This document shows positions 9,914-19,502 of a stretch of 36,127 nucleotides of DNA, piece after piece. Within the stretch, counting starts at the first letter, position 1. The number at the start of each line of letters is the position of its first letter. The stretch comes from Trichomonas tenax (lineage: Eukaryota > Parabasalia > Trichomonadida > Trichomonadidae). Where the stretch lies: NCBI GenBank assembly GCA_023091735.1, contig JALKBU010000510.1:1-36127 (forward strand), read 5' to 3'. The notes beneath the pieces are model-generated. The model saw nothing but the letters and a program-made list of their open reading frames with translations. It ran no database searches and had not been told where the DNA came from. Both the position numbers and the translations under genes were made by a program.

Positions 9914-10891
9914 TCATATCTTTTTCTGCTGAGGAGAACCACTGACTAATTTCTGCGGTGAAGCTGCAGGGGAGGCGTCGATCTTGCTGGAAGAGAGTTG
10001 TGAAAGTTGCTGAATCTCGCTCATAAATGAAGAATTCTTCGAAGCTAAAGCGGAGTTTTCACTCTTTAACATTGAATTTTGCTGCTCCAATTCACCAACC
10101 TTCTTGAGGAGAACCTTTGACTCGTGAAGAACGCTCTTAGAGTTCTCTTGAGCTTCTAAAATCGAAGATTCAAGGATATTCTTTTGAGAAACTGTTTCTT
10201 TCAATGTTTCTTCGATAGCAGCGAGTTTCTTTGTAAGTACTTGAACTTTATCGGCGCATTCTGCCTTCACAAGATTAACAGAAGTCTGATAATTCATTCT
10301 TTCTCTTGATCTGCCTTCTTCTAGTGTCTTATTGATATCCTGAAGCTTTTTATTCTCTTCTGCCATGACTTGAAGGCCTTGTATCGACTCACCAGAGTCC
10401 AATAAGCGAGATTTAAGATTAACGATTTCATTTTCTTTTCTGGCGATGATTCCTTTGAGGTTTTCGATTCTCTCATCCTTCTTCGCCATTGCAGCGATGT
10501 TTAATTCGAGCTGTTTCTTGCTTTGAGCTGCTTCTTGCCGTGCTTTTGCTAATTTCTCTTTGAATTCATTTTCTTTTTGCTCGTGATCATATAAAAGTTT
10601 TTGTATTTCGGTAATGTGCTTATTTGTCATGTTATTCATTTCAACGATTAATTGTTGATTTTCATTGTTGAGCGAATCGATCTGCAACTCGAGAACCTGA
10701 ATTTTCGCGTTGAGTTTGTTGACATTTACGTTTGTTTGTGATGGAGAAAGCTTCGGAGAAGTCGGTTGCGCCATCGGAACGAGTTTAGGGGACATTGGAG
10801 GTGTCGCTGTGTCGGATTTGTTCGAGAGATCGAACTGTTCCTGGCTGAAGGCGATTTTCTTTTTGGTGTTCGAGAGTTTAATCTCACTCAT
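9914..10891 (-). CDS. Coiled-coil protein with proline-directed SP/TP-rich ends
   Basis: A 325-residue protein starting at the ATG at 10891 (MSEIKLSNTKKK); upstream in-frame codons are opened only by GTG and are not a start. Residues about 45-305 are a near-continuous heptad-rich coiled coil dominated by K, E, Q, N and L. The ends are low-complexity and carry proline-directed sites: TPPMSPKL and PTSPKL near the N-terminus, and SPAASPQKL and SGSPQQKK at the C-terminus. Such Ser-Pro clusters are typical CDK/MAPK targets, which suggests a cell-cycle or cytoskeletal scaffold, but no family is recognised. A weak initiator-like word (TATACTTTAC) lies directly upstream of the ATG. Its 3' end faces the USP-like gene; the next gene at 11561-15946 lies upstream on the same strand. 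Confidence 0.85.
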   Translation of the reverse strand: MSEIKLSNTKKKIAFSQEQFDLSNKSDTATPPMSPKLVPMAQPTSPKLSPSQTNVNVNKLNAKIQVLELQIDSLNNENQQLIVEMNNMTNKHITEIQKLLYDHEQKENEFKEKLAKARQEAAQSKKQLELNIAAMAKKDERIENLKGIIARKENEIVNLKSRLLDSGESIQGLQVMAEENKKLQDINKTLEEGRSRERMNYQTSVNLVKAECADKVQVLTKKLAAIEETLKETVSQKNILESSILEAQENSKSVLHESKVLLKKVGELEQQNSMLKSENSALASKNSSFMSEIQQLSQLSSSKIDASPAASPQKLVSGSPQQKKI

Positions 10892-11015
10892 GTAAAGTAT
10901 AAAATTTTGTGTCACTTTTTATCTGATGTAATCATTTTTCATCTTTCGGAACTCTTCACACGTAAGGTTTCTGAACATAATTCATTAATACATCGAATTT
11001 TTTTATAGAATAGAA

Positions 11016-11150
11016 TTGATTTATTCAACAAATGGCTTCTATTCTTCAAACTTTTTTGAATGAAAAATATTTGTGTTCTAACGAAAATTGGAATGGGATT
11101 TAATAAATATTCTTCCATGCAACTAAATCCTTAAGTAAATGAAAGTTGTT
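11016..11150. other. Intergenic left flank of tandem array
   Basis: AT-rich stretch upstream of the coiled-coil gene. It may include a further, very worn unit of the neighbouring array (a GTGTTC-like start near 11072). No gene is seen. Confidence 0.4.
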
Positions 11151-11556
11151 AAATGTGAATTTTAATTTTGATATTGAAATTCGTGTTTCATAATGAAACT
11201 TTTAAAATATAAATGGAACTTCTTATGTGTTATCTATCCCAAATGTGAATTAAGTATTTTAAATGAGTTATTTAGATTTGAGATTGAATTTCTTGTTTCA
11301 GCAAATCTGCTTTAGAAAATACATGTTACTTTTCACACTATATCTATGTCTAATGTGAGTTTATGATTTTATTTGTTATATTAATCTTTGAAATTGATTT
11401 TCAGGTTTCTAAAGATTGCTTTAGAAAATATATATAATTTTCATGTGTTATATATTCTTAGTGTGAATTGTGACTTTTAAATATTAATGATTTGATAATT
11501 TGATTAGAATTTGAGTTTTGAGACGAAATATATATAATTTGACAGTAAGTTATTTT
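11151..11556. repeat. Degenerate tandem array, about four units of 90-110 bp
   Basis: The word AATGTGAAT (or AATGTGAGT, AGTGTGAAT) opens units near 11151, 11241, 11351 and 11459. Each unit then carries a TTTTAAAT- or TTTATTTG-like stretch, GATATTGAAATT / GAGATTGAATTT / TGAAATTGATTTT, a CTTGTTTC- or AGGTTTC-like word, GCTTTAGAAAATA (clear in units 2 and 3), and a TTATGTGTTAT-like end. The order of these words is kept while the sequence has diverged. It sits between the 3' end of the 1,461-residue gene and the promoter side of the coiled-coil gene. No coding frame is seen. Confidence 0.55.
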
Positions 11557-11560
11557 ATAA

Positions 11561-14500
11561 TTATAAACCATCTAACTTTGACATATCATCCAGCTCGGCA
11601 GCTGCAAGAGCTGTAGCTGTCTGAATGTCACCACCAACAAGCAATCTGAGTGACTGTCCTCTGGAAGCCGGCTGTATCACGGATCCCATGGACTCTACTA
11701 TGACATCAACAGACTCCTTAACTAGTGGCTTAGCATCTCTGTAGAACAAAACTAATGTCTGGAACAATGGAACAAAGTCGTAAACAATCATTGGTAACTT
11801 AGAGAAAAGATATGAAGGTGCATCAACATTCTCACCGCCATCAGCGATGACTTTGAGAAGTATCTGGCCATTCTCGAATGTTGGGAACTTAATGAAGAAC
11901 TTCTCAATGCGTTCTAAGTAATCGAAGAACATCTGATCTTTAGTTCTCTTTCCTTGATCAGAAAGAGTTCTGTATGTTTCTCTAACCGCCTCTGTAACAT
12001 CATAAGAGCAGTATGGAGAGGAAAGAAGACTTTCAAACAACTTTCCAACTCTGAGAGATAACTGTGGGAATAATGAAACAGCCATTGTGAACTGCGGAGA
12101 AGTGAGTTTTGCGATAAAGTTATTAACGAAACCACTGAAGAAAGGTGTTGGAATCTGATCGCAATTTGCATGAACTAATATTCGAGAAAGAAGCAATATT
12201 ACAGCTTGTGCAGTTCTAAATGATTTGTTAAATATTTCGTAATTGTTATAAACATGGATTGCGAGAGCATTAACAAGTTGGAATGCCTTAGGAGCAGATG
12301 TTGGAAGCATGTATAACGCCAATGCTCTAAGTCCTGTTGCCTTCAATGATGGGAGTCCGTGTATCATAATATTCTCAAAGTTCTGCTGCGCTAAGCATGT
12401 GAATGTCTTTCCTTTCATGTTGGAAAGAGCTGAAGCAATATGGAACCACGTGAACATCGATGTTGTGCCAAATCCAATTGCATGAATGACTGCACGATAA
12501 ACATTATCAGACGAAGGAACAGTTGGAAGAATAACAGTGACTAAGTTTGTTAATTCATTCAGCAATGATCCTGTTACGTCTGTAAGCATGTCAGGCAACT
12601 TGTTGTTGACTTGGACTAAAACTGTCTGGAATAATGCCGTCTTTCTCTGTGCTTTGATTGCTGTCAATGCAGCGGCAACAATTCTAAGGAATACAATCTT
12701 CTTTCTGTTGGATGTTAACTCATTATAGTGAGGAAGTGTTCTTGTAATTAATGTTGCGAGCTGATCACCATCTATCAGAATAGTATTCATCAATGGCATC
12801 AACTTGAGAAGTCTGTGAGCTCTGTATTCTTCGATATCAATAATATACTGAACGAAGAAGCTTGGATCGACTTTAATGAGTGCTTGAATGGATTCATTGT
12901 TTTCGGACTTGATGATCAATTCTGGAATAATCTTTTCACCAATCTTGGTCTCACATAATTCCATTAATGGCTGAGGGAACTCCTTGATTGGCTTCTTTGG
13001 TAATTGAACAATCAATGGGAATATTTGATTGTCCAAGCAAATTTCCTTGTGCTTCAATAACTCATCCAAATTGATTGCGAACTCCTTGCGAAGTGAGTAG
13101 TTGATTACAGCCTTCAATGTGCTGATTGATTCTTTCTGCAAAGCAAGATTGAACATCTTGTCGAATATTTCGTTTGTAACTTTGACTCTTGAAGCGCTGC
13201 ACAAGCTTTCGATCAATGCCAATTCCTCGATAAACTCACATCTGCTGACATTTGGCTGCATTGAAGCAATCTTTATCTTTCCTGTGACTGGCTTGTATTC
13301 GAATGGCTCTGGAGGTGGAAGAGGATTAGCAAAGAATGAGACATCAATCTTAGCGAAAGTTTCTGGATTCTCTTCAATGAACTTTGGAACAAACTCAAGA
13401 TCGAATATTGTGTTGTAAACGATGACGAAGTCCCAATGTTCTCTGTCTAATCTTGCAAGAAGCTGTTCATCAAGTTTGATCTTGTCATGCTTTGATAATA
13501 ACTTGTATGCGCATGCGTCCATTTCTGGATCACCAACCGGCCAAACGTCCAACGGTGTGTTCTGGAAGTAGTTCAAAACCTTTGTAGCGAATGGCTCACC
13601 AATATCGCAAGCATACTGCAAAAGTGCTGGAGCATGTTCATCCTTGATTTCCTTGAGAAGGGAAGATCCCATAACGTGGACAAGCTTGTAGAGAATCTTG
13701 CATGCTTCAACAGACTCGAGCCGCTCCAATAACTTGTTAACGCCGGCCATGGCGACTTCGTGATCATTCTGATCGACAATGATGAATGCCAAGAAGATTA
13801 ATTCTGGTGCTGTGCCAACTGTCGAAAGATACTTCTGGAGCATCTCATTGACAACTGGAGGAAGTGGCTTTGGACAATTCGTGAAGAGTTTGACGCAAGC
13901 AGCTGAAACTTCATCCTTTGATGTAGCCTTGAATGTCTCGAGGCCAAGGTTCCAGAGGTGCTCGTAGTACGGATTGCTGACTGAGATGAGTGTTCTTGCA
14001 GCATCAAGAGCGTAATGTCCGAGGATTGGAACAAGATAGAAAGAATCCCAGAACAATGTGTCTGTGTCAACAAGGAGAGCTCTTGGAATTGAGTAAAGGA
14101 ATGAGAAACAGTTCATGACTGGTTCCATAACAGAAACGTGATCGAATGTTGGATTAGCAACAATGTCTGTATCAAGTGTCTCAACGAAGCTTCCTGGAGA
14201 CATAGGAACATCGTAGTGGTTCTGCGGATAGTCCATCTTCCTGTGTGAGAATGATTGGTACTGCCTGGCAATGAATTCGAAGGAGAATGTGCGCAATTCA
14301 TCTGGCATGTGATCGATTGGAATGTGGCTGAGGAATTCGTATGCATTGGAAAGAAGAGTGATGTTATCATATTCAAGAATTGACTCGTAAGCAATATCAA
14401 CGAATAACTGGAATGATGATGAGCGGAAAATCTTGGACAAGTAAGCAAGAAGACGGAATCTTCTCTGTGCAACAGCATCAGACATCCAATCGCTCTGAAA

Positions 14501-15946
14501 GATTCTTGCGAGGAGATTGTTGATGTTAGAGTAAGAAGCAATTTTGATGATAGAATCAATCGCAGAGTTGAACAATCTGTCTGTTGTAGATAATGCGTAT
14601 TCGAGGAGACGATCGAAGACTAGATCCTGATATGATGGCATCTGCTTCATGACTATTGACAATGGGATTCTGTCGATCATCTTGCAAACAGTTTCGTCGT
14701 GAACCCAGTTCTTGTTCTTCTTGCGAAGAATGAACTCGAGTAACTCGATGTGAATTGCCTTCTTGCAGCGCTTGAGAAGCTCGGCAATGCAGCTGCCAAA
14801 AGCATCAACGAATGTGCAGTAAAGATCGTTCTCTGATTCCTTGTATGGAACGAAAAATTCAGCAACTTGATCAGCATCAACACTATCGATATTGAACTTG
14901 TCTGTGAAGTAAGTGATAGCAGCATTGAGCTTTGCACCCTTCAGAGAATCTGCATCACCCTCTTCGAGCTTAATTTCAGAGATTGGTGTCGGAAGATTGA
15001 GTAATTTGGCTTTGAGTGGCATAGAAAGATTTTCTGGAATAACTGAATATATTCTTGTATGAATTGCTTCGTGAATATCAGTTCCACGCGATTTTTTGAG
15101 GAAGATATTCGCAATCTTACATGAATACTCGAAAAGGCTGAGTTGTGGCTTTGGCCTCATGAAAATCTTGATTGCATTTGATAGGAAAAGCTCGTGATTC
15201 TCAGCACCCATGATATCGAAGATTTCATCATCACTGAGAAGGAATGGGCCCAACCAGACAATTGCATCTTCAAGATTGTTACCAGAACAGAACGATAGAC
15301 AATCTTTTGTAAGCTGTTCCTTGTTTAATTGGATAAGTTGAAAAACAGAGGTTGCAAAAGCGTAATTTGGTTTTCTTCCACACGAAACTAAGATAGATCT
15401 GAGGATGTTTTGGTGGAATTCAACAGGCAATACCTTCATCATTGGAATAATTTGCGGTAAATGTTGGATGTAGTCTGAAACATCGACACCAAAGTGGTGA
15501 ACGATGGGAACCATCGAAACGAATTCTGTAATACGCACTGGTGAAACAAATCTCGACAAATAAACGAACATATTAATAATGGCGACAGACATCTTTGGCG
15601 AAACAGGCAATTGAGATGTTGCTTGACCAAACGCACGGATAAATAGCAGTGGTGAGAATGGTGCGACGCATAAAAGCAAAGCGCCGAGAGTTGAATATGC
15701 ATTTACGCGAACTGTGGCGTCTGAATTCTCTGTAAACCCGAGTATTGTCGAAATAACGGTCGATAAGCATATATGTGGATTAACTCTTTGAAAAGAATTT
15801 AACCATTGAAATGAAGCGTTCTTTCTGAACCTTGTAAGCGTAATGATTAATGTCTGGTTGTCATCTGAGCGTATTCCGTTGAGATTTTTATAGAGAATTC
15901 CAAAATTATCATCAATTTCAGTAATGACAGGTAAAGCAACACTCAT
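11561..15946 (-). CDS. Large helical-repeat (HEAT/ARM-like) protein, function unknown
   Basis: A 1,461-residue protein starting at ATG 15946 (MSVALPVITEID). The ATG is preceded 14 nt away by a consensus initiator, TCATAAA, which supports the start. The whole protein is predicted by eye to be short amphipathic helices in pairs; the segment SDATVRVNAYSTLGALLL (roughly residues 74-91) has the D..VR..A...L..L pattern of a HEAT repeat. No catalytic motif, signal peptide or clear membrane span is evident. The acidic C-terminus ends DDMSKLDGL. Candidates include an alpha-solenoid scaffold or transport adaptor (karyopherin-like, or huntingtin/ECM29-like), but none can be named from sequence alone. 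After the TAA stop a TAAAATAA sequence follows within a few bases, fitting a UAAA poly(A) signal. Confidence 0.85.
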   Translation of the reverse strand: MSVALPVITEIDDNFGILYKNLNGIRSDDNQTLIITLTRFRKNASFQWLNSFQRVNPHICLSTVISTILGFTENSDATVRVNAYSTLGALLLCVAPFSPLLFIRAFGQATSQLPVSPKMSVAIINMFVYLSRFVSPVRITEFVSMVPIVHHFGVDVSDYIQHLPQIIPMMKVLPVEFHQNILRSILVSCGRKPNYAFATSVFQLIQLNKEQLTKDCLSFCSGNNLEDAIVWLGPFLLSDDEIFDIMGAENHELFLSNAIKIFMRPKPQLSLFEYSCKIANIFLKKSRGTDIHEAIHTRIYSVIPENLSMPLKAKLLNLPTPISEIKLEEGDADSLKGAKLNAAITYFTDKFNIDSVDADQVAEFFVPYKESENDLYCTFVDAFGSCIAELLKRCKKAIHIELLEFILRKKNKNWVHDETVCKMIDRIPLSIVMKQMPSYQDLVFDRLLEYALSTTDRLFNSAIDSIIKIASYSNINNLLARIFQSDWMSDAVAQRRFRLLAYLSKIFRSSSFQLFVDIAYESILEYDNITLLSNAYEFLSHIPIDHMPDELRTFSFEFIARQYQSFSHRKMDYPQNHYDVPMSPGSFVETLDTDIVANPTFDHVSVMEPVMNCFSFLYSIPRALLVDTDTLFWDSFYLVPILGHYALDAARTLISVSNPYYEHLWNLGLETFKATSKDEVSAACVKLFTNCPKPLPPVVNEMLQKYLSTVGTAPELIFLAFIIVDQNDHEVAMAGVNKLLERLESVEACKILYKLVHVMGSSLLKEIKDEHAPALLQYACDIGEPFATKVLNYFQNTPLDVWPVGDPEMDACAYKLLSKHDKIKLDEQLLARLDREHWDFVIVYNTIFDLEFVPKFIEENPETFAKIDVSFFANPLPPPEPFEYKPVTGKIKIASMQPNVSRCEFIEELALIESLCSASRVKVTNEIFDKMFNLALQKESISTLKAVINYSLRKEFAINLDELLKHKEICLDNQIFPLIVQLPKKPIKEFPQPLMELCETKIGEKIIPELIIKSENNESIQALIKVDPSFFVQYIIDIEEYRAHRLLKLMPLMNTILIDGDQLATLITRTLPHYNELTSNRKKIVFLRIVAAALTAIKAQRKTALFQTVLVQVNNKLPDMLTDVTGSLLNELTNLVTVILPTVPSSDNVYRAVIHAIGFGTTSMFTWFHIASALSNMKGKTFTCLAQQNFENIMIHGLPSLKATGLRALALYMLPTSAPKAFQLVNALAIHVYNNYEIFNKSFRTAQAVILLLSRILVHANCDQIPTPFFSGFVNNFIAKLTSPQFTMAVSLFPQLSLRVGKLFESLLSSPYCSYDVTEAVRETYRTLSDQGKRTKDQMFFDYLERIEKFFIKFPTFENGQILLKVIADGGENVDAPSYLFSKLPMIVYDFVPLFQTLVLFYRDAKPLVKESVDVIVESMGSVIQPASRGQSLRLLVGGDIQTATALAAAELDDMSKLDGL

Positions 15947-15955
15947 CGTGAAATT

Positions 15956-15962
15956 TTTATGA
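15956..15962 (-). promoter_or_regulatory. Initiator (Inr) of the 1,461-residue gene
   Basis: On the minus strand the sequence reads TCATAAA, an exact match to the trichomonad initiator TCA(+1)YW. The +1 A at 15960 gives a 14-nt 5' leader, within the usual short trichomonad range. Confidence 0.6.
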
Positions 15963-16214
15963 GATATAATATTAGACCTTTAGAGTGGAAATTTAGACTT
16001 TACACCATGTGTTTCTGGTAAAAATTCGAATTACAAAACAAAATACTGTGAAAAACACAAAAAAAAACAATTTATTCGAAAATTTGTTTGTGATGATGAC
16101 TTTTAACGATGTTATTTAATGTAACTCTTGATTTATGATATATCCTATTATTTATTTTCGAATTATTACCAAAACTAGTTTTGATATTTTAAAAACTTTT
16201 AATAAATTGTCATT

Positions 16215-16538
16215 ATGTTAATGGTTAATTTTGAAAAAATAGATCTTGCAAATGAAAAAGTCAAAATTAGCATAATCTGTTCATGTGGGGCTTCTGCAGA
16301 TAGAATAGGAAAGATGCAGACAGATTTCATGGTCAATAACACTAACCAATTTTACGAATTTGAATATATGTCCTCTGTCTATGATTTTCATCTCATACAC
16401 AATTACAAAATTAACTCTTATTCATTTTTGTCTCATTTCTTCCAAATACAACTTCTAGCAACAAAGAAAATATTAAGATTGCACAATTCTGCTCAAACAG
16501 TAATTATATTGATACCAACACAGCACAGGCAATATTGA
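16215..16538 (+). CDS. Doubtful small ORF with an initiator-like start
   Basis: A 107-codon frame beginning MLMVNFEKIDL. It is included only because TCATTA (16210-16215), a perfect initiator word, overlaps its first ATG and lies 9 nt before the second ATG at 16221. Codon use is AT-rich and unlike the confident genes nearby, and no family or motif is recognised. It could equally be chance, or the remains of a truncated gene. Confidence 0.15.
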   Translation: MLMVNFEKIDLANEKVKISIICSCGASADRIGKMQTDFMVNNTNQFYEFEYMSSVYDFHLIHNYKINSYSFLSHFFQIQLLATKKILRLHNSAQTVIILIPTQHRQY

Positions 16539-16580
16539 CTCATAAATACTTGATTGTTTATATCAGCCTGGAATTTCTTA

Positions 16581-16614
16581 GGCGAAGTCAGAGGCCGAAG
16601 GCCGGAGACTTGCC
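16581..16614. repeat. GC-rich nested hairpin
   Basis: Outer arms GGCGAAGTC (16581-16589) and GACTTGCC (16607-16614) pair with one bulged G. Inside, GGCC (16593-16596) and GGCC (16600-16603) pair across a GAA loop. The 34-nt block is mostly G and C within very AT-rich DNA, so it stands out. No terminator role is expected in a eukaryote. It may be a scrap of a mobile element or a structured RNA; the type is unknown. Confidence 0.55.
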
Positions 16615-17034
16615 AGTTTTTTTGTTATTGTTTGCTATAGGACACAGTGCAATCATTTTACTTATATTTTCTCTAAAAATTGCGTTTTTCAGAATCTTAA
16701 AAAAAATATTTGTTACTCTTTCTCTTTTTTTGGAAAAGAATAATTATACATTCCAATTCTGTCATCATCTATTATATTTTTTTGATGATTTCAATTTCTA
16801 TCCCAAAACCTGTTAAACACTGATCAATAGTTGCACATGGCCGTTCTAATAAAACTTGCTCTCAAATTATATGCACTTTTATTCAAAAACACCTTTGGTA
16901 CCGCATTTTTTTGTGGTAACGATTATTTTTCCAGACGTTAATTTTTTCCGGATGCACTCAGAATTGACATTTCAAGAATTTGCTAATTTCATTCTCAAAT
17001 CAAACATTATAATTTTTTATCAAAACAAATAAAA

Positions 17035-19446
17035 TCAAAGTGTTTGAATAACAGAGCTCAAAGACGTTGCATGGTTAATGATGTGAGTAACGGCAATCAT
17101 TATGTTTTCAGGAATCATTTTAAATTCCTTTCTGTTGATATCATGGAAGAACTGTTGAAGATACGATGCAAATGAGTGGAGATTATTGATTCCAGATGTG
17201 AACAAAACAAAGTTCAATATAGGTGTCATATCATCAGCCTGCGGCATTCCTCCAATTGAGAGCATGAAAATGGTTGTAATCAACTCTATTGCTGTTGCGA
17301 TGTGCGATCCAGCTTCGACTGGAAGTTCAATGTTTGCAGCGTTAATCAACTCCTGGTGAACATAGACAAAGAAGTTCTTTCCATTCATAATCTCTCTGAT
17401 CTTCTTTGGTGATAATGCAACGCAAATTTGTTCAATAACTGTCTCGTTATTCATAACTTTGGACAAAATATTATCGTCACTTTCGAATTCAGGATGAATC
17501 TTCTTGAACTCGTTAAGTGGAATGTGCTGCATCATCCAAGTGTGGAAGTGCCTTGCAACACCTTCTGAAAACGCACGAGATGACTGACCGAGGAACTGAT
17601 TGATCTTATCTTCAACATTGAAGAGGAAAACTTTAAAAACTTCTTTATCCATCATCAAATTTTGTTTCTTCTCCATGAATTCAGTCTTAACATCTGGATT
17701 TGCTGAGAAAAAGCTATCAAGAAGGTTGGAATACATAACTGGAAGGAGTTGACTGCTCTGTGACTTGAGGGATTCGATTTCATGAGCAATATTCTCGATC
17801 ATCATTGTGATCTGTGTTATTTGGTCAACACATCTTGCAATGAAGACTCTGTGACGACTGATTTCGTCAGACAATGCTTCAATAATATTAGGGATGTCGT
17901 GTGGTGGAACTTCCATCATCTTTCGAATGATATTGTTAAGATACGTGTTCTTCATGAAGTCTGATGAAAGATGAGCAAGATTGCGGTGATATTCGAGGAA
18001 ATTGGAAATTTCTGTTGGTGCGTTGCGATCTATTTCGGCGAATCTGAGGAATTCGAATAAGGCGGTTGATGCTGCATTGACTGCTGTCGGTGGGGCTGTT
18101 TGCAGTTTAATTGGTGGAGCATCATTTATGTTGCTGACATAAGCGCGAATATCCATTGTCTCGAAGCGGAAATAATAAAGTGGAAGATTCATACCTTGAA
18201 CTGTTAGCTTTGCAGCAATAACAGAAGCCATTTGAAGTGAGTTTGGAACAGACTTGGAGCTTCTTATTGCAAGCGCAAGCATGTAAACATCTGGCGCAGA
18301 GAACAAAAGACTTAGAGACTTTTCTTCGAGGAGTGGAAGAATATCACCGAATTTGATGCCGATATCTGTTGTTGTTGGTGTTGCAATTTCCGTAAGTAAC
18401 TGACTGAAAGGTAAGCTTGCAAGTTTCTCGTGATTTACCTTTGTATAACGAAGCTTTGCTTGTGCTGGATGCATAATAAGTCTGAAAATTTGCGCGAGAA
18501 CTTGCATCGCACGAGAAGAACCAGAAGCATCAAGAATGAAGTTATATGTTGGTGGAAAAAGTGAATATGTCTTAGGGAATGAAATAGCGGGCGCCAAAAC
18601 GCAATCTAAGAACAAGATTTCGTATCTGCGAAGTTTATCTTCTTCTGTTTCTGCTGTTTCACCAAAGCTCTTGATTAGAATACTAACCTCGGGTGGGAAA
18701 AGCATAATATTGTCATTCATATTTTTAATCATCATTTCTGCGTATTTAATGAGATTGTTGAATAATTCCGTCTGATTATTGCTACGAAGGGGTGTCATGA
18801 TGTCTTCGTCCTTTGCAAGTTGCATTAAAGGGCCGCTTAACGAAGGTTCTAAGAATTTAGAAATCGAAGATTTGTAAATGAAGTTTTTGTAGCAGTCATA
18901 CAACCAATGCGATCTAAAGTTATCAAATGTTGAAGGAGGAAGACTATGAGCAATGTTTGACAAGAAATTGATATATGCTTTGACAAAATCGTCTGTCCAG
19001 CAGTATCCGAACAGAGCAGGAAGTGAAGAGCTCGCGAAGAACGATAAAGGTTCGAAAAATTCAGGAATGAAAGTTTTTGCTTCAATTAATGCCGCAGAAT
19101 CAACAGTAGACAAGCAACTCGGGAGCTTATCCAAGCTCCTTATGATGGCGTTTAAAAATTGTGTAGCATCATTCTTCAAAGGACCAAGAACTTTAATGTC
19201 ATTAATCGAACTTGCTGGATTTAGCTCAATTGTATTGATGAAAGATAACTTAGAGTCATTCAGTGCCGTGGATGGCGTAATTCTAAGGTAATATGCCGAT
19301 CTTAATGAAATCATGCATTTTAAATCTATCGCTTCGTGCGTTTTGTGCCTCAGATCCTCTTTGCTGAGCTTGATTTCGTCCATGTTATGTTGAATGGAAC
19401 TGTCAATTAATTTCGCTTCTTGATGAAAATGTAACAAATTCTCCAT
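17035..19446 (-). CDS. GAPVD1-like protein: RasGAP-like region plus C-terminal VPS9 (Rab5-type GEF) domain
   Basis: An 803-residue protein starting at ATG 19446 (MENLLHFHQEAK); a second ATG opens MDEIKLSKEDL at residue 22. The C-terminal third (about 645-803) resembles a VPS9 domain, with the signature PQADDMTPILNFVL (Asp738/739) followed by LHSFASYLQQFF. VPS9 domains exchange nucleotide on Rab5-family GTPases at endosomes. Upstream, residues about 100-400 recall a RasGAP fold as in GAPVD1/Gapex-5, with RRYEILFLDCVLAPAISFPK as the best matching stretch; no convincing arginine finger is seen. The canonical Tyr-rich GYYxTN segment after the VPS9 Asp pair is not evident (here FKMIPENIMIAV), so GEF activity is uncertain. 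Only 56 bp separate it from the next gene upstream, with no exact initiator; TTCATCTAAA about 35 nt before the ATG is the nearest. Confidence 0.8.
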   Translation of the reverse strand: MENLLHFHQEAKLIDSSIQHNMDEIKLSKEDLRHKTHEAIDLKCMISLRSAYYLRITPSTALNDSKLSFINTIELNPASSINDIKVLGPLKNDATQFLNAIIRSLDKLPSCLSTVDSAALIEAKTFIPEFFEPLSFFASSSLPALFGYCWTDDFVKAYINFLSNIAHSLPPSTFDNFRSHWLYDCYKNFIYKSSISKFLEPSLSGPLMQLAKDEDIMTPLRSNNQTELFNNLIKYAEMMIKNMNDNIMLFPPEVSILIKSFGETAETEEDKLRRYEILFLDCVLAPAISFPKTYSLFPPTYNFILDASGSSRAMQVLAQIFRLIMHPAQAKLRYTKVNHEKLASLPFSQLLTEIATPTTTDIGIKFGDILPLLEEKSLSLLFSAPDVYMLALAIRSSKSVPNSLQMASVIAAKLTVQGMNLPLYYFRFETMDIRAYVSNINDAPPIKLQTAPPTAVNAASTALFEFLRFAEIDRNAPTEISNFLEYHRNLAHLSSDFMKNTYLNNIIRKMMEVPPHDIPNIIEALSDEISRHRVFIARCVDQITQITMMIENIAHEIESLKSQSSQLLPVMYSNLLDSFFSANPDVKTEFMEKKQNLMMDKEVFKVFLFNVEDKINQFLGQSSRAFSEGVARHFHTWMMQHIPLNEFKKIHPEFESDDNILSKVMNNETVIEQICVALSPKKIREIMNGKNFFVYVHQELINAANIELPVEAGSHIATAIELITTIFMLSIGGMPQADDMTPILNFVLFTSGINNLHSFASYLQQFFHDINRKEFKMIPENIMIAVTHIINHATSLSSVIQTL

Positions 19447-19502
19447 TTAAAAAAAATCCGAATTAATATTTTTAGATGAATAACAAAAAAAAAAATAATA
19501 TA

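Larger units (their letters stand above)
15963..17034. other. Intergenic region
   Basis: About 1.1 kb of AT-rich DNA between two minus-strand genes. It contains a doubtful small reading frame (16215-16538), a GC-rich hairpin (16581-16614), and a second random-looking hydrophobic frame over the hairpin. No RNA gene is recognised. Confidence 0.5.

Noticed and set aside
10892..10915. GTG-initiated extension of the coiled-coil protein
   Set aside because: Nuclear eukaryotic genes start at ATG; the extra eight residues come from AT-rich leader, and the ATG at 10891 is well placed.
14113..14559. 148-codon minus-strand frame inside the solenoid gene
   Set aside because: Same strand but out of frame with the 1,461-residue protein; Ser/Leu-rich shadow.
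16535..16816. 93-codon hydrophobic frame across the GC-rich hairpin
   Set aside because: Phe/Leu/Ile composition expected from random T-rich DNA; no start signal.
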